Shown here one piece after another: positions 7,734-15,004 of a stretch of DNA of 39,105 bases. Made by a program: the position numbers and the translations under genes. The stretch's first letter is position 1. Every line of letters starts with the position of its first letter. Source of the stretch: Polyangia bacterium (lineage in GTDB: Bacteria > Myxococcota_A > Polyangia > Polyangiales > Sandaracinaceae); contig JAUHXR010000049.1 of assembly GCA_030426845.1 (NCBI GenBank), forward strand, positions 1 through 39,105, in the 5' to 3' direction. The notes beneath the pieces are model-generated. The model saw only the letters and a list, made by a program, of their open reading frames with translations, had not been told where the DNA came from and ran no database searches.

Positions 7734-8756
7734 ATGAGTAGGAGGCTCGAGGCGAGCACGCCGATGCAGCTCGTCCGCGACGCCTGGTACGCGGTCCTCT
7801 CGTCGCGCGAGCTGGGCGACCGCCCGATCGCGCGCCGGCGGCTCGGCCTCGACCTCGTGTTCTGGCGCGCGGGCGCGGGGCGCGTCGGCGTGGCCGAGGA
7901 CCGCTGCCCGCACCGCCGGGTCGCGCTCTCCGCGGGGCGGGTCTCGGGCGGCTGCGTGGAGTGCCCGTTCCACGGCTTCACCTTCGACGCCGACGGCGCG
8001 TGCCGCTCCATCCCGGCTCACCCCGACCGGCGCGTTCCCCGCGCGATGCGCCTCCACGCGCTCGAGGCCCGCGAGGCGCACGGCCTCGTCTGGATCTGGA
8101 CGGGGCCCGCGCCCGCGCCCGACGCGCCGATCCCGTTCTTCGCGTTCGACGGCGCGAGCTGCGCGGGGAGCGAGCTCGCCGTCCCGGTCGACACGCACTA
8201 CACGGTGGGCGTCGAGAACCAGCTCGACTTCGCGCACCTCGCGTTCGTGCACCGCACGACGATCGGCCGCTTCGTCGCGCCCGGTGAGGTCTCCGTCGAG
8301 CTCGAGCACGAGGGCGATCGCCTCCGGGCGTGGCGCACGGGCGCGTCGGGCGCGGTCGAGCTGCTCGGCCCGAACATCTGGCGCCTCGACCTCGGCCGCA
8401 GCTGGCAGTTCCTCGCCTTCGCGCCCGTGGACGAGGGGCGGATGGTCTACTACGTCCGCAGCTACCAGCGCGCCGTCACCCTGCCCGGGCTCGACTGGCT
8501 CTACGGCCGCCTCGGGCGCGTCTCCACGCGCTTCATCCTCCAGCAGGACATCCGCGTCGTGGAGACGATCCCCCGCGGAGAGACGCGGCTGTCCGGGCTG
8601 GGCGAGGTGCTGGTGCCGAGCGACGCGGCGATCATCGCGTACCGCCGCTGGCGCGAGGCGCGGCGCGCGCCGTTCGCGCCGTTCGGCGGCGACGATCGGG
8701 AGCCGAGCCGTGAGGCCGAGGGCGCGTCTACTGACCCGGCCGCGTCTCGATCGTGA
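7734..8756 (+). CDS. Rieske non-heme iron oxygenase (alpha-subunit type)
   Basis: A 340-residue oxygenase. The Rieske 2Fe-2S site is CPHRRVALSAGR...CPFHGF (C-x-H, 16 residues, C-x2-H) near residues 52-75. The mononuclear iron site follows the family pattern VENQLDFAHLAFVH, giving bridging Asp and two His, with a later Asp (QQDIRVVE) as the likely third ligand. Chain layout matches single-component-type oxygenases of the vanillate demethylase/chlorophyllide oxygenase class, which draw electrons from a separate reductase; no reductase or ferredoxin gene is in the window. It lies on the same strand behind the carbamoyltransferase, so a tailoring hydroxylation or demethylation in the same pathway is likely. 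ATG at 7734 is preferred over 7698. The 3' end overlaps the opposing lipoprotein gene by 29 bases. Confidence 0.88.
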   Translation: MSRRLEASTPMQLVRDAWYAVLSSRELGDRPIARRRLGLDLVFWRAGAGRVGVAEDRCPHRRVALSAGRVSGGCVECPFHGFTFDADGACRSIPAHPDRRVPRAMRLHALEAREAHGLVWIWTGPAPAPDAPIPFFAFDGASCAGSELAVPVDTHYTVGVENQLDFAHLAFVHRTTIGRFVAPGEVSVELEHEGDRLRAWRTGASGAVELLGPNIWRLDLGRSWQFLAFAPVDEGRMVYYVRSYQRAVTLPGLDWLYGRLGRVSTRFILQQDIRVVETIPRGETRLSGLGEVLVPSDAAIIAYRRWREARRAPFAPFGGDDREPSREAEGASTDPAASRS

Positions 8757-9105
8757 GCGTGTAGCTGCCCCGATCGGTCCCGTAGGCGCAGGCGTAGACG
8801 GTGTACCCGCCGGCCATCTCGACGTCGGTGTCGATGCGCGCGTTGAGGCCGTCGCTGTCGTCGTTGGTCGCGACGTCGTCGATCTTGGTCAAGTACAGGT
8901 AGTTGTCGAACTCGCTCGTCATCGCCGTGTTGATGTGCCAGCCCCGGCCGAGCTGCACCTCGTAGGCGTCGCAGACGCGGCCGCCGTGCTCGGTGTCCCC
9001 GTCGGCGATGTCGCCGGTGTGGGTCTCGTTGACCGGGCTGTAGTCACCGCCGCCGCACGCGCCGAGCGTGAGGAGCGCGAGGATGATCGCAACGTGCTTC
9101 TTCAT
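8728..9105 (-). CDS. Small lipoprotein with PPC-like beta domain
   Basis: A 125-residue exported lipoprotein. The ATG at 9105 has a clear Shine-Dalgarno (AGGAGG about six bases ahead on this strand), then MKKHVAII, a hydrophobic core and the lipobox LGAC. The rest (~50-125) resembles the bacterial pre-peptidase C-terminal (PPC) beta-sandwich: a YEVQLGRGW strand, an NYLYL strand, an acidic DDSD turn, and AGGYTVYACAYG then GSYTLTIETR at the end. PPC domains usually sit on secreted enzymes; here it stands alone. The gene is inverted relative to the flanking carbamoyltransferase-region genes and separates the Rieske gene from the SxtK-like gene. Confidence 0.75.
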   Translation of the reverse strand: MKKHVAIILALLTLGACGGGDYSPVNETHTGDIADGDTEHGGRVCDAYEVQLGRGWHINTAMTSEFDNYLYLTKIDDVATNDDSDGLNARIDTDVEMAGGYTVYACAYGTDRGSYTLTIETRPGQ

Positions 9106-9279
9106 GGAGCCTCCTTCGAGGCGGCCTCTCTGCAGTCGGTGTTCCAACCCCGAGGCTCGCGCGCGGCGGGTGACGTCTCACCCCCGGAGCCTCGCGTCAC
9201 GCCGGTGGAGGCCCGGTGTCTCGCGTCTGGCGGCGGGCGCGTCTCGTCGGCCTCCGCGCCCTCTGGTAGGCTGCGCCTC

Positions 9280-9444
9280 GTGGGACGCCTCCGCTACGCC
9301 GGCACGCTCTTCGGCCACATCTGGCGCTTCGCGGCCGAGAACAAGGTCTACTGGATCGTCCCGCTGCTGATCGTGCTCGGGCTGCTCGCCCTGGTGATCT
9401 TCACCGGGCAGGCCTCGACCCCGTTCATCTACACGCTCTGGTGA
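9280..9444 (+). CDS. DUF5989/SxtK-like 54-residue membrane protein
   Basis: A 54-codon gene that automatic callers may miss. GTG at 9280 gives a protein with an amphipathic beginning (LRYAGTLFGHIWRF), a short ENKVYW link, a single membrane helix (~25-42, PLLIVLGLLALVIF) and the ending PFIYTLW. This matches the DUF5989 family, which ends in APFIYTLF-type sequence and is usually encoded beside SxtJ and a carbamoyltransferase; SxtK of saxitoxin clusters is of comparable size. A TAGGCT hexamer at 9267-9272 may be its own -10 element. Its displacement 1.6 kb from the carbamoyltransferase, beyond a Rieske gene and an inverted lipoprotein gene, is unusual. A truncated repeat element begins 31 bases after the stop. 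Confidence 0.78.
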   Translation: MGRLRYAGTLFGHIWRFAAENKVYWIVPLLIVLGLLALVIFTGQASTPFIYTLW

Positions 9445-9474
9445 GCACCGCGTCGGGCGGACGCGGCGCGCTAC

Positions 9475-9561
9475 CTCAGGCATCGTCGAGGAGCGGCTGG
9501 CCGCGCCGGACGGCTGTCCCGCCCGTGATTTGCGGCGGTTTCAAACCGATTGGCGCTCTAG
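9475..9561. repeat. Half copy of foldback element (87 bp, identical to 22451-22537)
   Basis: These 87 bases are identical, base for base, to 22451-22537, the central loop plus right arm of the 169-bp foldback element there. The left arm is absent here; upstream sequence (9445-9474) shows no match. The end GCTCTAG supplies the TAG stop codon (CTA at 9558-9560 on this strand) of the glycosidase gene on the minus strand. Confidence 0.9.
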
Positions 9562-10496
9562 CGGTCGACCGGGCGCGCGCCGAGGGCGTGCGCGACCTGC
9601 TCGGCGAGCCGGGTCCAGGGGCGCCCCTCGCGCTTGTCGATGAGGTCGCCCTCGAGCTGCCACAGGAACGCGGCCTCGTACCCGAGCGAGCGGGCGTTGT
9701 GGACGTAGTTGCGCATCGCCGCCGGCTCGGTGGGCGGCGGGTCCTTGGGGATGCCCGCCTCGCCCGCGATCAGCGGCAGCGCGGCCGCCGCCTCGCCCAC
9801 CTGCGCGGCGAGATCGGCGCGTGACGGCAGGCCCCCGCCCGGGTGGTACATGTGGAGGTCCAGCGCGGTCAGCCCCGGGTCGACCTCGAACAGCGCCGGG
9901 AGGAACACGTGGGTCGCGCCCGCGGTGACGTGGGTCGTGCGCTCGGCGCGCACCGCGTCGCCGATGGTCCGCAGGCTCGCCCCGATCGTCTCCCACGCGA
10001 TGGGATCGTCGGCCCCGCAGGCGGCGGTCGTGGTCTCGGGCTCGTTCACCAGCTCGACCCCGAACGTCAGCTCCGGCGCGAAGACCCGCGCGAGCGGGGC
10101 GGCGACGTGCTCCGCGAAGCGCGCCGCCGCGTCGGGGCGCGAGAGCACCGCCCGGGTGACCGGGTCGCCCTCGCGCGCCACCGCGTTGCCGTCGAGCAGC
10201 GACCAGTAGATCCGCGCGCCGTGGAGCGCGGCGCACTCCTGGAGGATCTGCACGCTCTCGATCAGCCGCTCGCTGACCCCGCTCACTTCGTCGCCCTCGA
10301 GGCGGACGCCCTCTCCGTTCTCGCAGAGCCAGATGCGCACCGCCTCGAACCCGATGCGCCGCGCCTCGATGATCGGGCGGTAGGCGGTCATCGCGTCGAA
10401 GCGACACGGCCAGGTGGGGAAGCGCGGGTTCTCCGCGAGGTCGTGCCCGTAGTCTCCGCGAAGGTAAGGGACGTTGACGCCGAGGAGCGTGCTCAC
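9558..10496 (-). CDS. Clan-A (GH5-like) glycoside hydrolase
   Basis: A 312-residue TIM-barrel protein resembling cellulase-family glycosyl hydrolases. It opens with a GVNVPYLRGDYGHD strand, then GFEAVRIWLCENGEG typical of strand 2. The acid/base glutamate is E152 in VELVNEPE and the nucleophile is E246 in PLIAGEAG; a histidine in LDLHMYHP also fits the clan. No signal peptide is seen with the GTG start at 10496, so it may be cytosolic; an upstream in-frame start at 10550 would overlap the kinase gene's end. Sequence such as FLWQLEGD near the end matches the Trp-containing strand 8. The substrate is unknown. The stop codon lies within the repeat at 9475-9561, so the native 3' end may have been altered by insertion. 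Confidence 0.75.
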   Translation of the reverse strand: MSTLLGVNVPYLRGDYGHDLAENPRFPTWPCRFDAMTAYRPIIEARRIGFEAVRIWLCENGEGVRLEGDEVSGVSERLIESVQILQECAALHGARIYWSLLDGNAVAREGDPVTRAVLSRPDAAARFAEHVAAPLARVFAPELTFGVELVNEPETTTAACGADDPIAWETIGASLRTIGDAVRAERTTHVTAGATHVFLPALFEVDPGLTALDLHMYHPGGGLPSRADLAAQVGEAAAALPLIAGEAGIPKDPPPTEPAAMRNYVHNARSLGYEAAFLWQLEGDLIDKREGRPWTRLAEQVAHALGARPVDR

Positions 10497-10546
10497 GGGA
10501 CCGCTCTGGCACGATCGCGCGGGGCGCGCCACCGGAGCGCCTCGCC

Positions 10547-12304
10547 TCAATCCCAGCCGGGCGGCGCGAGGGGCTGGTCCGGGTCGAAGCGCCGCGGCGG
10601 CGGCGGGGTCGGCGCGGGGGTCGGCGCGGGGGTCGAGTCGGGCGCGGGGGGCGACGCGCGGCGGCCGGGCGGGTGCGCCCTCGGCGGCGTGGGCGCGCGC
10701 GGCGGCGCGCTCGGCGGGGCCGGATCGGGCTCGGTCGCGGCGGGCGCGACCGGGGGATCCTCCGGAGGCGGCGCGGGCGCCGGGACCGGAGGAGGCGGCT
10801 CGAGGGCGGGCGGTTCCGGCGCCGACGGCTCCGGCGGAGGAGGCGGCGCGGCGGTGACCGGCTGGGCCGGCGGGTCGCGCAGCGCGACCACGGCCCCCAA
10901 GCCACCGAGCACCACCACCCCGAGGAGGGCGCCGATCCCCAGCCCGGTCAGCCAGCCTCGCGTACGCCGGCGCGCGGCGGGGCGCGGGGTCCTCGGGGTC
11001 GCGTGCGCGGGCCGACCGCGCGAAGCCGGAGGCGGTCGGGTCACGCCCCCGAAGGCGAGCGTCGCGCCGGGCTCGGCCGGCTCGGCGCCGGTCTCCAGCG
11101 CGCCGGCCTCCAGCGCGCCGCTGTCCTGGGCACGGGGCGCCTGGGCGTGGGTCTCCAGCGCGCCGGTCTCCAGCGGGCCGGTCTCCAGCGCGCCGGTCTC
11201 CAGCGCGCCGGCGGCCTCCGCGTCGGGCCGCGGCCCGTCGGCGTCCGGAGCGGGCGACTCCGCCGAGGCGGCGCGCGGCGGCCCCGGCCGCACGGTCGGG
11301 ACGAGCGCGGCCAGGTCCTCGCCCGGGAGCTCGATCGACGCTGGCGCCAGGTGGGCGCCGGGCGCCATCGTCTGCGCCTCCGAGGGGTCTCCCGCGACGA
11401 GGCCGCTCGGGAGATCGAGCAGGGTCGCCGCCTCGAGGGAGGCCGCGCTTCGCTCGGCGCCCTGACCCGCGCGCATCGCCCCGCGCAGCGCCGCGCTCAT
11501 CGCCAGCGCGGAGGCGTAGCGCTCCGCCGGCTTCTTCCCCATCGCCCGGCGCGCGACGTCGGCGAGCGCCGCGCTCACGCCCTCGCGCTTCTTGCGGAGA
11601 TCGGGCGGCTGATTGAGGAGGATCTTGCCCTGGAGGGCCACCGGCGTATCCGCCCGAAACGGCAGCTCCCCGGCGAGCGCCTCGTAGAGGCAGACGCCGA
11701 CCGCGTAGAGATCGGAGCGCCCGTCGACCGCCTCGCCGTACAGCCGCTCGGGCGACATGTAGGCCGGCGTCCCGAGCGCGACCCCGGTCGCGGTGAGCTT
11801 GGGGGAGCTGGCCTCCTCCAGGAGGTAGGCGAGCCCGAAGTCGAGGAGCTTCACCAGCTCCGTTCCGTCGGCGAGCTGGGTGAGGAAGATGTTCGCCGGC
11901 TTGATGTCGCGGTGCAGGACCCCCGCCGCGTGGGCCGCGTCGAGCGCGTCCAGGAGCTGGAGGTGGATGCGGACGGTCTGCTCGATCTCGAGGGCGCCCT
12001 CGTCGCGCAGCGCCGCGTCCAGGCTCCGGCCGAGCAGCAGCTCCATGACCAGGAACGCGCCCTCGCCCGTCCGGCCGAGGTCGGTCACCCGCACGATGTT
12101 GGGGTGCCCGAGCGCGGCCGCCGCGCGCGCCTCCCGCTCGAGCCGCGCGATCGCCTCGGGGCCCGCGTCCTTGGGGGCGGAGAGGACCTTCACCGCGACG
12201 CGGTTGCCGAGCGTCTCGTCGACCGCCTCGTAGACGACGCCCATGCCGCCCGCGCCGATCTCGCGCCCGAGCCGATAGCGCCCGCCGAGGACCTCACCCT
12301 CCAT
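10547..12304 (-). CDS. Transmembrane Ser/Thr protein kinase with ALETG pentapeptide repeats
   Basis: A 585-residue Hanks-type kinase. The catalytic domain (~10-275) has a Gly loop (GAGGMGVVYEA), K39, the catalytic loop HRDIKPANI (D133), the DFG aspartate D155 and SPE in place of APE. After a linker that includes the repeat ALETG (residues ~366-406), a single membrane helix (~451-475) leads to a ~110-residue, extremely Pro-rich extracytoplasmic tail with no recognisable sensor domain. Such kinases phosphorylate Ser/Thr targets in development and stress networks of Myxococcota. ATG at 12304 precedes the standard kinase beginning. It appears to be a monocistron; the glycosidase gene begins 50 bases beyond its stop. 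Confidence 0.9.
   Translation of the reverse strand: MEGEVLGGRYRLGREIGAGGMGVVYEAVDETLGNRVAVKVLSAPKDAGPEAIARLEREARAAAALGHPNIVRVTDLGRTGEGAFLVMELLLGRSLDAALRDEGALEIEQTVRIHLQLLDALDAAHAAGVLHRDIKPANIFLTQLADGTELVKLLDFGLAYLLEEASSPKLTATGVALGTPAYMSPERLYGEAVDGRSDLYAVGVCLYEALAGELPFRADTPVALQGKILLNQPPDLRKKREGVSAALADVARRAMGKKPAERYASALAMSAALRGAMRAGQGAERSAASLEAATLLDLPSGLVAGDPSEAQTMAPGAHLAPASIELPGEDLAALVPTVRPGPPRAASAESPAPDADGPRPDAEAAGALETGALETGPLETGALETHAQAPRAQDSGALEAGALETGAEPAEPGATLAFGGVTRPPPASRGRPAHATPRTPRPAARRRTRGWLTGLGIGALLGVVVLGGLGAVVALRDPPAQPVTAAPPPPPEPSAPEPPALEPPPPVPAPAPPPEDPPVAPAATEPDPAPPSAPPRAPTPPRAHPPGRRASPPAPDSTPAPTPAPTPPPPRRFDPDQPLAPPGWD
11091..11210. repeat. 15-bp tandem repeat in kinase linker, 120 bp
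   Basis: Eight 15-base registers of the type GTCTCCAGCGCGCCG on the plus strand. Units one, two and five to eight match closely; the third and fourth (11121-11150) are diverged. They encode the ALETG pentapeptides of the kinase linker. Confidence 0.85.
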
Positions 12305-12345
12305 CCCGGACGGAAGGCTAGCAGCCCGCGCCGAGACGGGCCGCT

Positions 12346-12465
12346 CCGTTGCCGAGGACGCCGTTGCCGAGGATTCCGTCGCCGCGGACCCCGTTGCCGA
12401 GGATTCCGTCGCCGCGGACCCCGTTGCCGCGGACCCCGTTGCCGCGGACCCCGTTGCCGCGGGCC
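12346..12465. repeat. 15-bp tandem repeat, intergenic, 120 bp
   Basis: Eight units of CCGTTGCCGCGGACC and variants (GAGGATT, GAGGACG endings) between the kinase start at 12304 and the hybrid kinase stop at 12527. An alternation of two unit types (GAGGATT then CGCGGACC) points to duplication of 30-base pairs of units. No gene is apparent in the remaining intergenic sequence (12305-12345 and 12466-12526). The repeat lies in the leader or promoter zone of the downstream kinase gene, so it could affect its expression. Confidence 0.9.
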
Positions 12466-12526
12466 TGGCTGCGAGGACCGCACCCGAGGACCGCCGCCCG
12501 CTCGGCGCCGGTCTTGCGGGCGCGCC

Positions 12527-15004
12527 CTACCGGTCCTTGCCCGCGAGCTCGCCGAGCTGCTCGGCGGTGGCGACGAACGCGCGCTCCAGCGCGAACACGT
12601 CCGCGGGCGCGACCGCCTCGCCTCGCTTCAGCGTCGCCTCGATCGCGCGCGCGAGGGACGCGGTCCCGCGGGCGCCGAGCATCGCGCTCCCCGACGCGAG
12701 GGTGTGGACCGCGCGGTGGGCCGAGCGACGGTCGCCGCCGAGGTGCGTCCTCAGCTCGCGCAGCAGGTTGTGCCCGTTCTCGATGTAGTCGCGGACGAGC
12801 GGCTGGATGTCCTCCTCGAGCGCCTCCGCCAGCGCGTCGTAGGTCGCGCGGTCGAAGACCAGCGGGACCGAGCGCGACGAGCGCCGTCGCCGCGTCGACG
12901 TCCGCTGCGCGCGCTCGAGCGCGGCCCGGAACAGGCCCACCTGGATCGGCTTCGCGACGAAGTCGTCCATCCCCGCCTCGGCGCAGCGCTGGCGGTCCTC
13001 TTCGCTCGTCGCGGCGGTGAGCGCGATGATCGTGAGGCGGCGATCCGGGTCGAGCTCGGCGCGGACGTGGGACGCGAGGCTCAGCCCGCTCGCGTCGGGC
13101 AGGTGGAGGTCGACGAAGGCGACGTCGAACTGCTCCTCGCTCAGCAGCGTCCAGGCCTCCTGCGTGGTGGCGGCGAGCTGGACCTCGTGGCCGGCCCGCT
13201 CGAGGAACAGACGCGCCACCATCCGGTTGGTCGAGTCGTCATCCACCACGAGGACCCGGAGCGCGTTCTCCGGCGGATCGCTCGGCGGCTTCGACCCCTC
13301 CTCCGTCGGGTCCGGGACGACCTCGAAGAGCACGGCGCGGATGCGGGAGGAGCGGTAGGGCGTGAGGGTGGTCGCCGTGTAGCCGCGTGGCGGCGGCCCG
13401 GTGTGCGACGCCGGGGTCCCCAGCACGAGGCGCGCCTGGGGGTAGACCTCGCGGAGGCGCGTGCGCGCCTCGGCCGCGCCGATCGCGTGGTCGACGATCA
13501 CCACGTCCGGAGGCTCGTCCTCGGGGAGCTCGTCGAGCCCCGCGCACGGCTTGAGCGCGAGCCCGTCGAAGCGCGCCATGTGCAACAGCGCCTCGCGCGC
13601 GAGCGGGTGCGGCACCACCGCGAGGACGCGCAGGCCGATCATCGCGAGCCCGGACTCCCGCATTCGGGTCGCTTCGCCGAGCGGCGCCTCGAGCGTCAGC
13701 GTGAACGTGCTGCCCTCGCCGGGCGTCGACTGGACGCGCAGCGCGCCGCCGACCGCCTCGGCGAGCTGCTTGGCGATCCAGAGGCCGAGGCCCGCGCCCT
13801 GGCGGCGCAGCGGCACCGACTCCTCGACCTGCTCGAACGCGACGAAGAGCCGGTCCAGCTTCTCCTCGGCGATCCCGTGGCCGGTGTCGACCACGTCGAT
13901 CGCGCCGCGGAACGTGCCGCCCTCGGCCGCCCCCGACACGCGCACCACCACCTCGCCCTCGTCGGTGAACTTCAGCGCGTTGTTCACGAGGTTCGACACG
14001 ATCTGCCGGAGCCGCAGGCCGTCCACCAGGATCTGGTGAGGCACCTGCCCCTCCACGATCCCGACCAGCGTCAGCCCCTTGCGCTCGGCGACGTTCGCGA
14101 AGGTGTCGAGCACGTCGCCGACGACCTCGCGCAGCCGCGTGGGCTCCGGGTTCGAGGGGAGCTTGCCCTCCTCGAGCTGGGTGATGTCGAGGAGGTCGTT
14201 GACGAGCTGGAGGAGGGTGGCCGCGCTCGCGCGCAGCGTGCGCACGATCTCCATCTGGGCGGTCGGGAGCTTGGCCTCCGAGAGGATCTCCGCGAGGCCG
14301 ATCAGCCCGTTCAGAGGGGTCCGCAGCTCGTGGCTCACCCGCGCCATGAGGCGCGACTTGGCGTTGGAGGCGGCCACCGCCTCGCGGTTGGCGTTTTCGA
14401 GCTGGTCGCGCACCTCGCGCAGCTCGGCGGTCTGCGCCGCGATCGTGCGCTCGCGAGCGACCTGGGCCGTCAGCTCGGCGGTCGCGGCGCGCCGCGCGAG
14501 GGCCGCGTAGGCCAGGGACGCCGCGATCACGCCGACGCCGCCGAGGAACGTCTCCTCCGCGGTCAGCCGCAGCGACGTCGGGGCCTCGACTAGCCCGTCG
14601 CTCGCGTGGAGCGCGACGAGCGCGGCCACGCCCGCGAGGCTCCACCCGATCAGGCTCCGCCAGCCGCCCATCTGAGCCGCGAGGAGGCCGACCAGGAGCA
14701 GGTACCAGCGGACCGGGCTGCTCGACTGCCCGCTCAGCAGCGCGACCGCGAACAGGCCCACGAGGGTGGCGAGCGTCAGCGCCTGGGCCCGGATCGCGTC
14801 GGCCCAGCGGCTCGATCGCGTGCCGAGGGTGATCCCGGCCGCGATCGCGGCGTTGCCGACCGGCACGAGCGCGGCGAGCCCCTCACCGCTCGCCGTGACG
14901 ATCGCGGCGAAGATCAGCCACGCGCCGGCCAGGGCGGCGCCGAGCGTGCTGGACCCGAACGCGCCCGGCGCGGACGGCGCCGAGCCCCGGCCCGGCTCGC
15001 TCAC
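12527..15004 (-). CDS. Membrane hybrid histidine kinase with two receivers and HPt
   Basis: An 825-residue phosphorelay protein. About six membrane helices (~18-170) form the N-terminal sensor; no periplasmic domain is obvious. A short coiled coil (~175-212) leads to HisKA with H225 (SHELRTPLNG), then HATPase with NNALKF, DTGHGI and GAGLGLWI (~330-440). A first receiver-like domain (~457-565) keeps D505 but has lost the acidic pair, so it is probably a pseudo-receiver. The second receiver (~582-700) is intact: VVDDD, D632 and K685. A C-terminal HPt has H767 (HTLASGSAML). GTG at 15004 overlaps the stop of the upstream kinase-receiver gene as GTGA, so both are coupled and probably share a pathway. 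No DNA-binding output is encoded nearby. Confidence 0.92.
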   Translation of the reverse strand: MSEPGRGSAPSAPGAFGSSTLGAALAGAWLIFAAIVTASGEGLAALVPVGNAAIAAGITLGTRSSRWADAIRAQALTLATLVGLFAVALLSGQSSSPVRWYLLLVGLLAAQMGGWRSLIGWSLAGVAALVALHASDGLVEAPTSLRLTAEETFLGGVGVIAASLAYAALARRAATAELTAQVARERTIAAQTAELREVRDQLENANREAVAASNAKSRLMARVSHELRTPLNGLIGLAEILSEAKLPTAQMEIVRTLRASAATLLQLVNDLLDITQLEEGKLPSNPEPTRLREVVGDVLDTFANVAERKGLTLVGIVEGQVPHQILVDGLRLRQIVSNLVNNALKFTDEGEVVVRVSGAAEGGTFRGAIDVVDTGHGIAEEKLDRLFVAFEQVEESVPLRRQGAGLGLWIAKQLAEAVGGALRVQSTPGEGSTFTLTLEAPLGEATRMRESGLAMIGLRVLAVVPHPLAREALLHMARFDGLALKPCAGLDELPEDEPPDVVIVDHAIGAAEARTRLREVYPQARLVLGTPASHTGPPPRGYTATTLTPYRSSRIRAVLFEVVPDPTEEGSKPPSDPPENALRVLVVDDDSTNRMVARLFLERAGHEVQLAATTQEAWTLLSEEQFDVAFVDLHLPDASGLSLASHVRAELDPDRRLTIIALTAATSEEDRQRCAEAGMDDFVAKPIQVGLFRAALERAQRTSTRRRRSSRSVPLVFDRATYDALAEALEEDIQPLVRDYIENGHNLLRELRTHLGGDRRSAHRAVHTLASGSAMLGARGTASLARAIEATLKRGEAVAPADVFALERAFVATAEQLGELAGKDR

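Noticed and set aside
5829-8309. An 826-codon open frame on the minus strand
   Set aside because: It is antisense to the carbamoyltransferase and Rieske genes, with no domain and biased Arg/Ala/Glu composition.
3480-9444. A saxitoxin biosynthesis cluster
   Set aside because: Only tailoring-type genes are present. There is no sxtA polyketide-type gene, amidinotransferase or other backbone gene in the window.
12346-12465. A CRISPR array
   Set aside because: The units are contiguous 15-mers without spacers, and no cas gene is present.
10673-14593. A 1306-codon open frame on the plus strand
   Set aside because: It runs antisense to well-supported kinase genes, is Arg/Gly-rich and shows no motif. 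Long shadow frames are expected in DNA this GC-rich.
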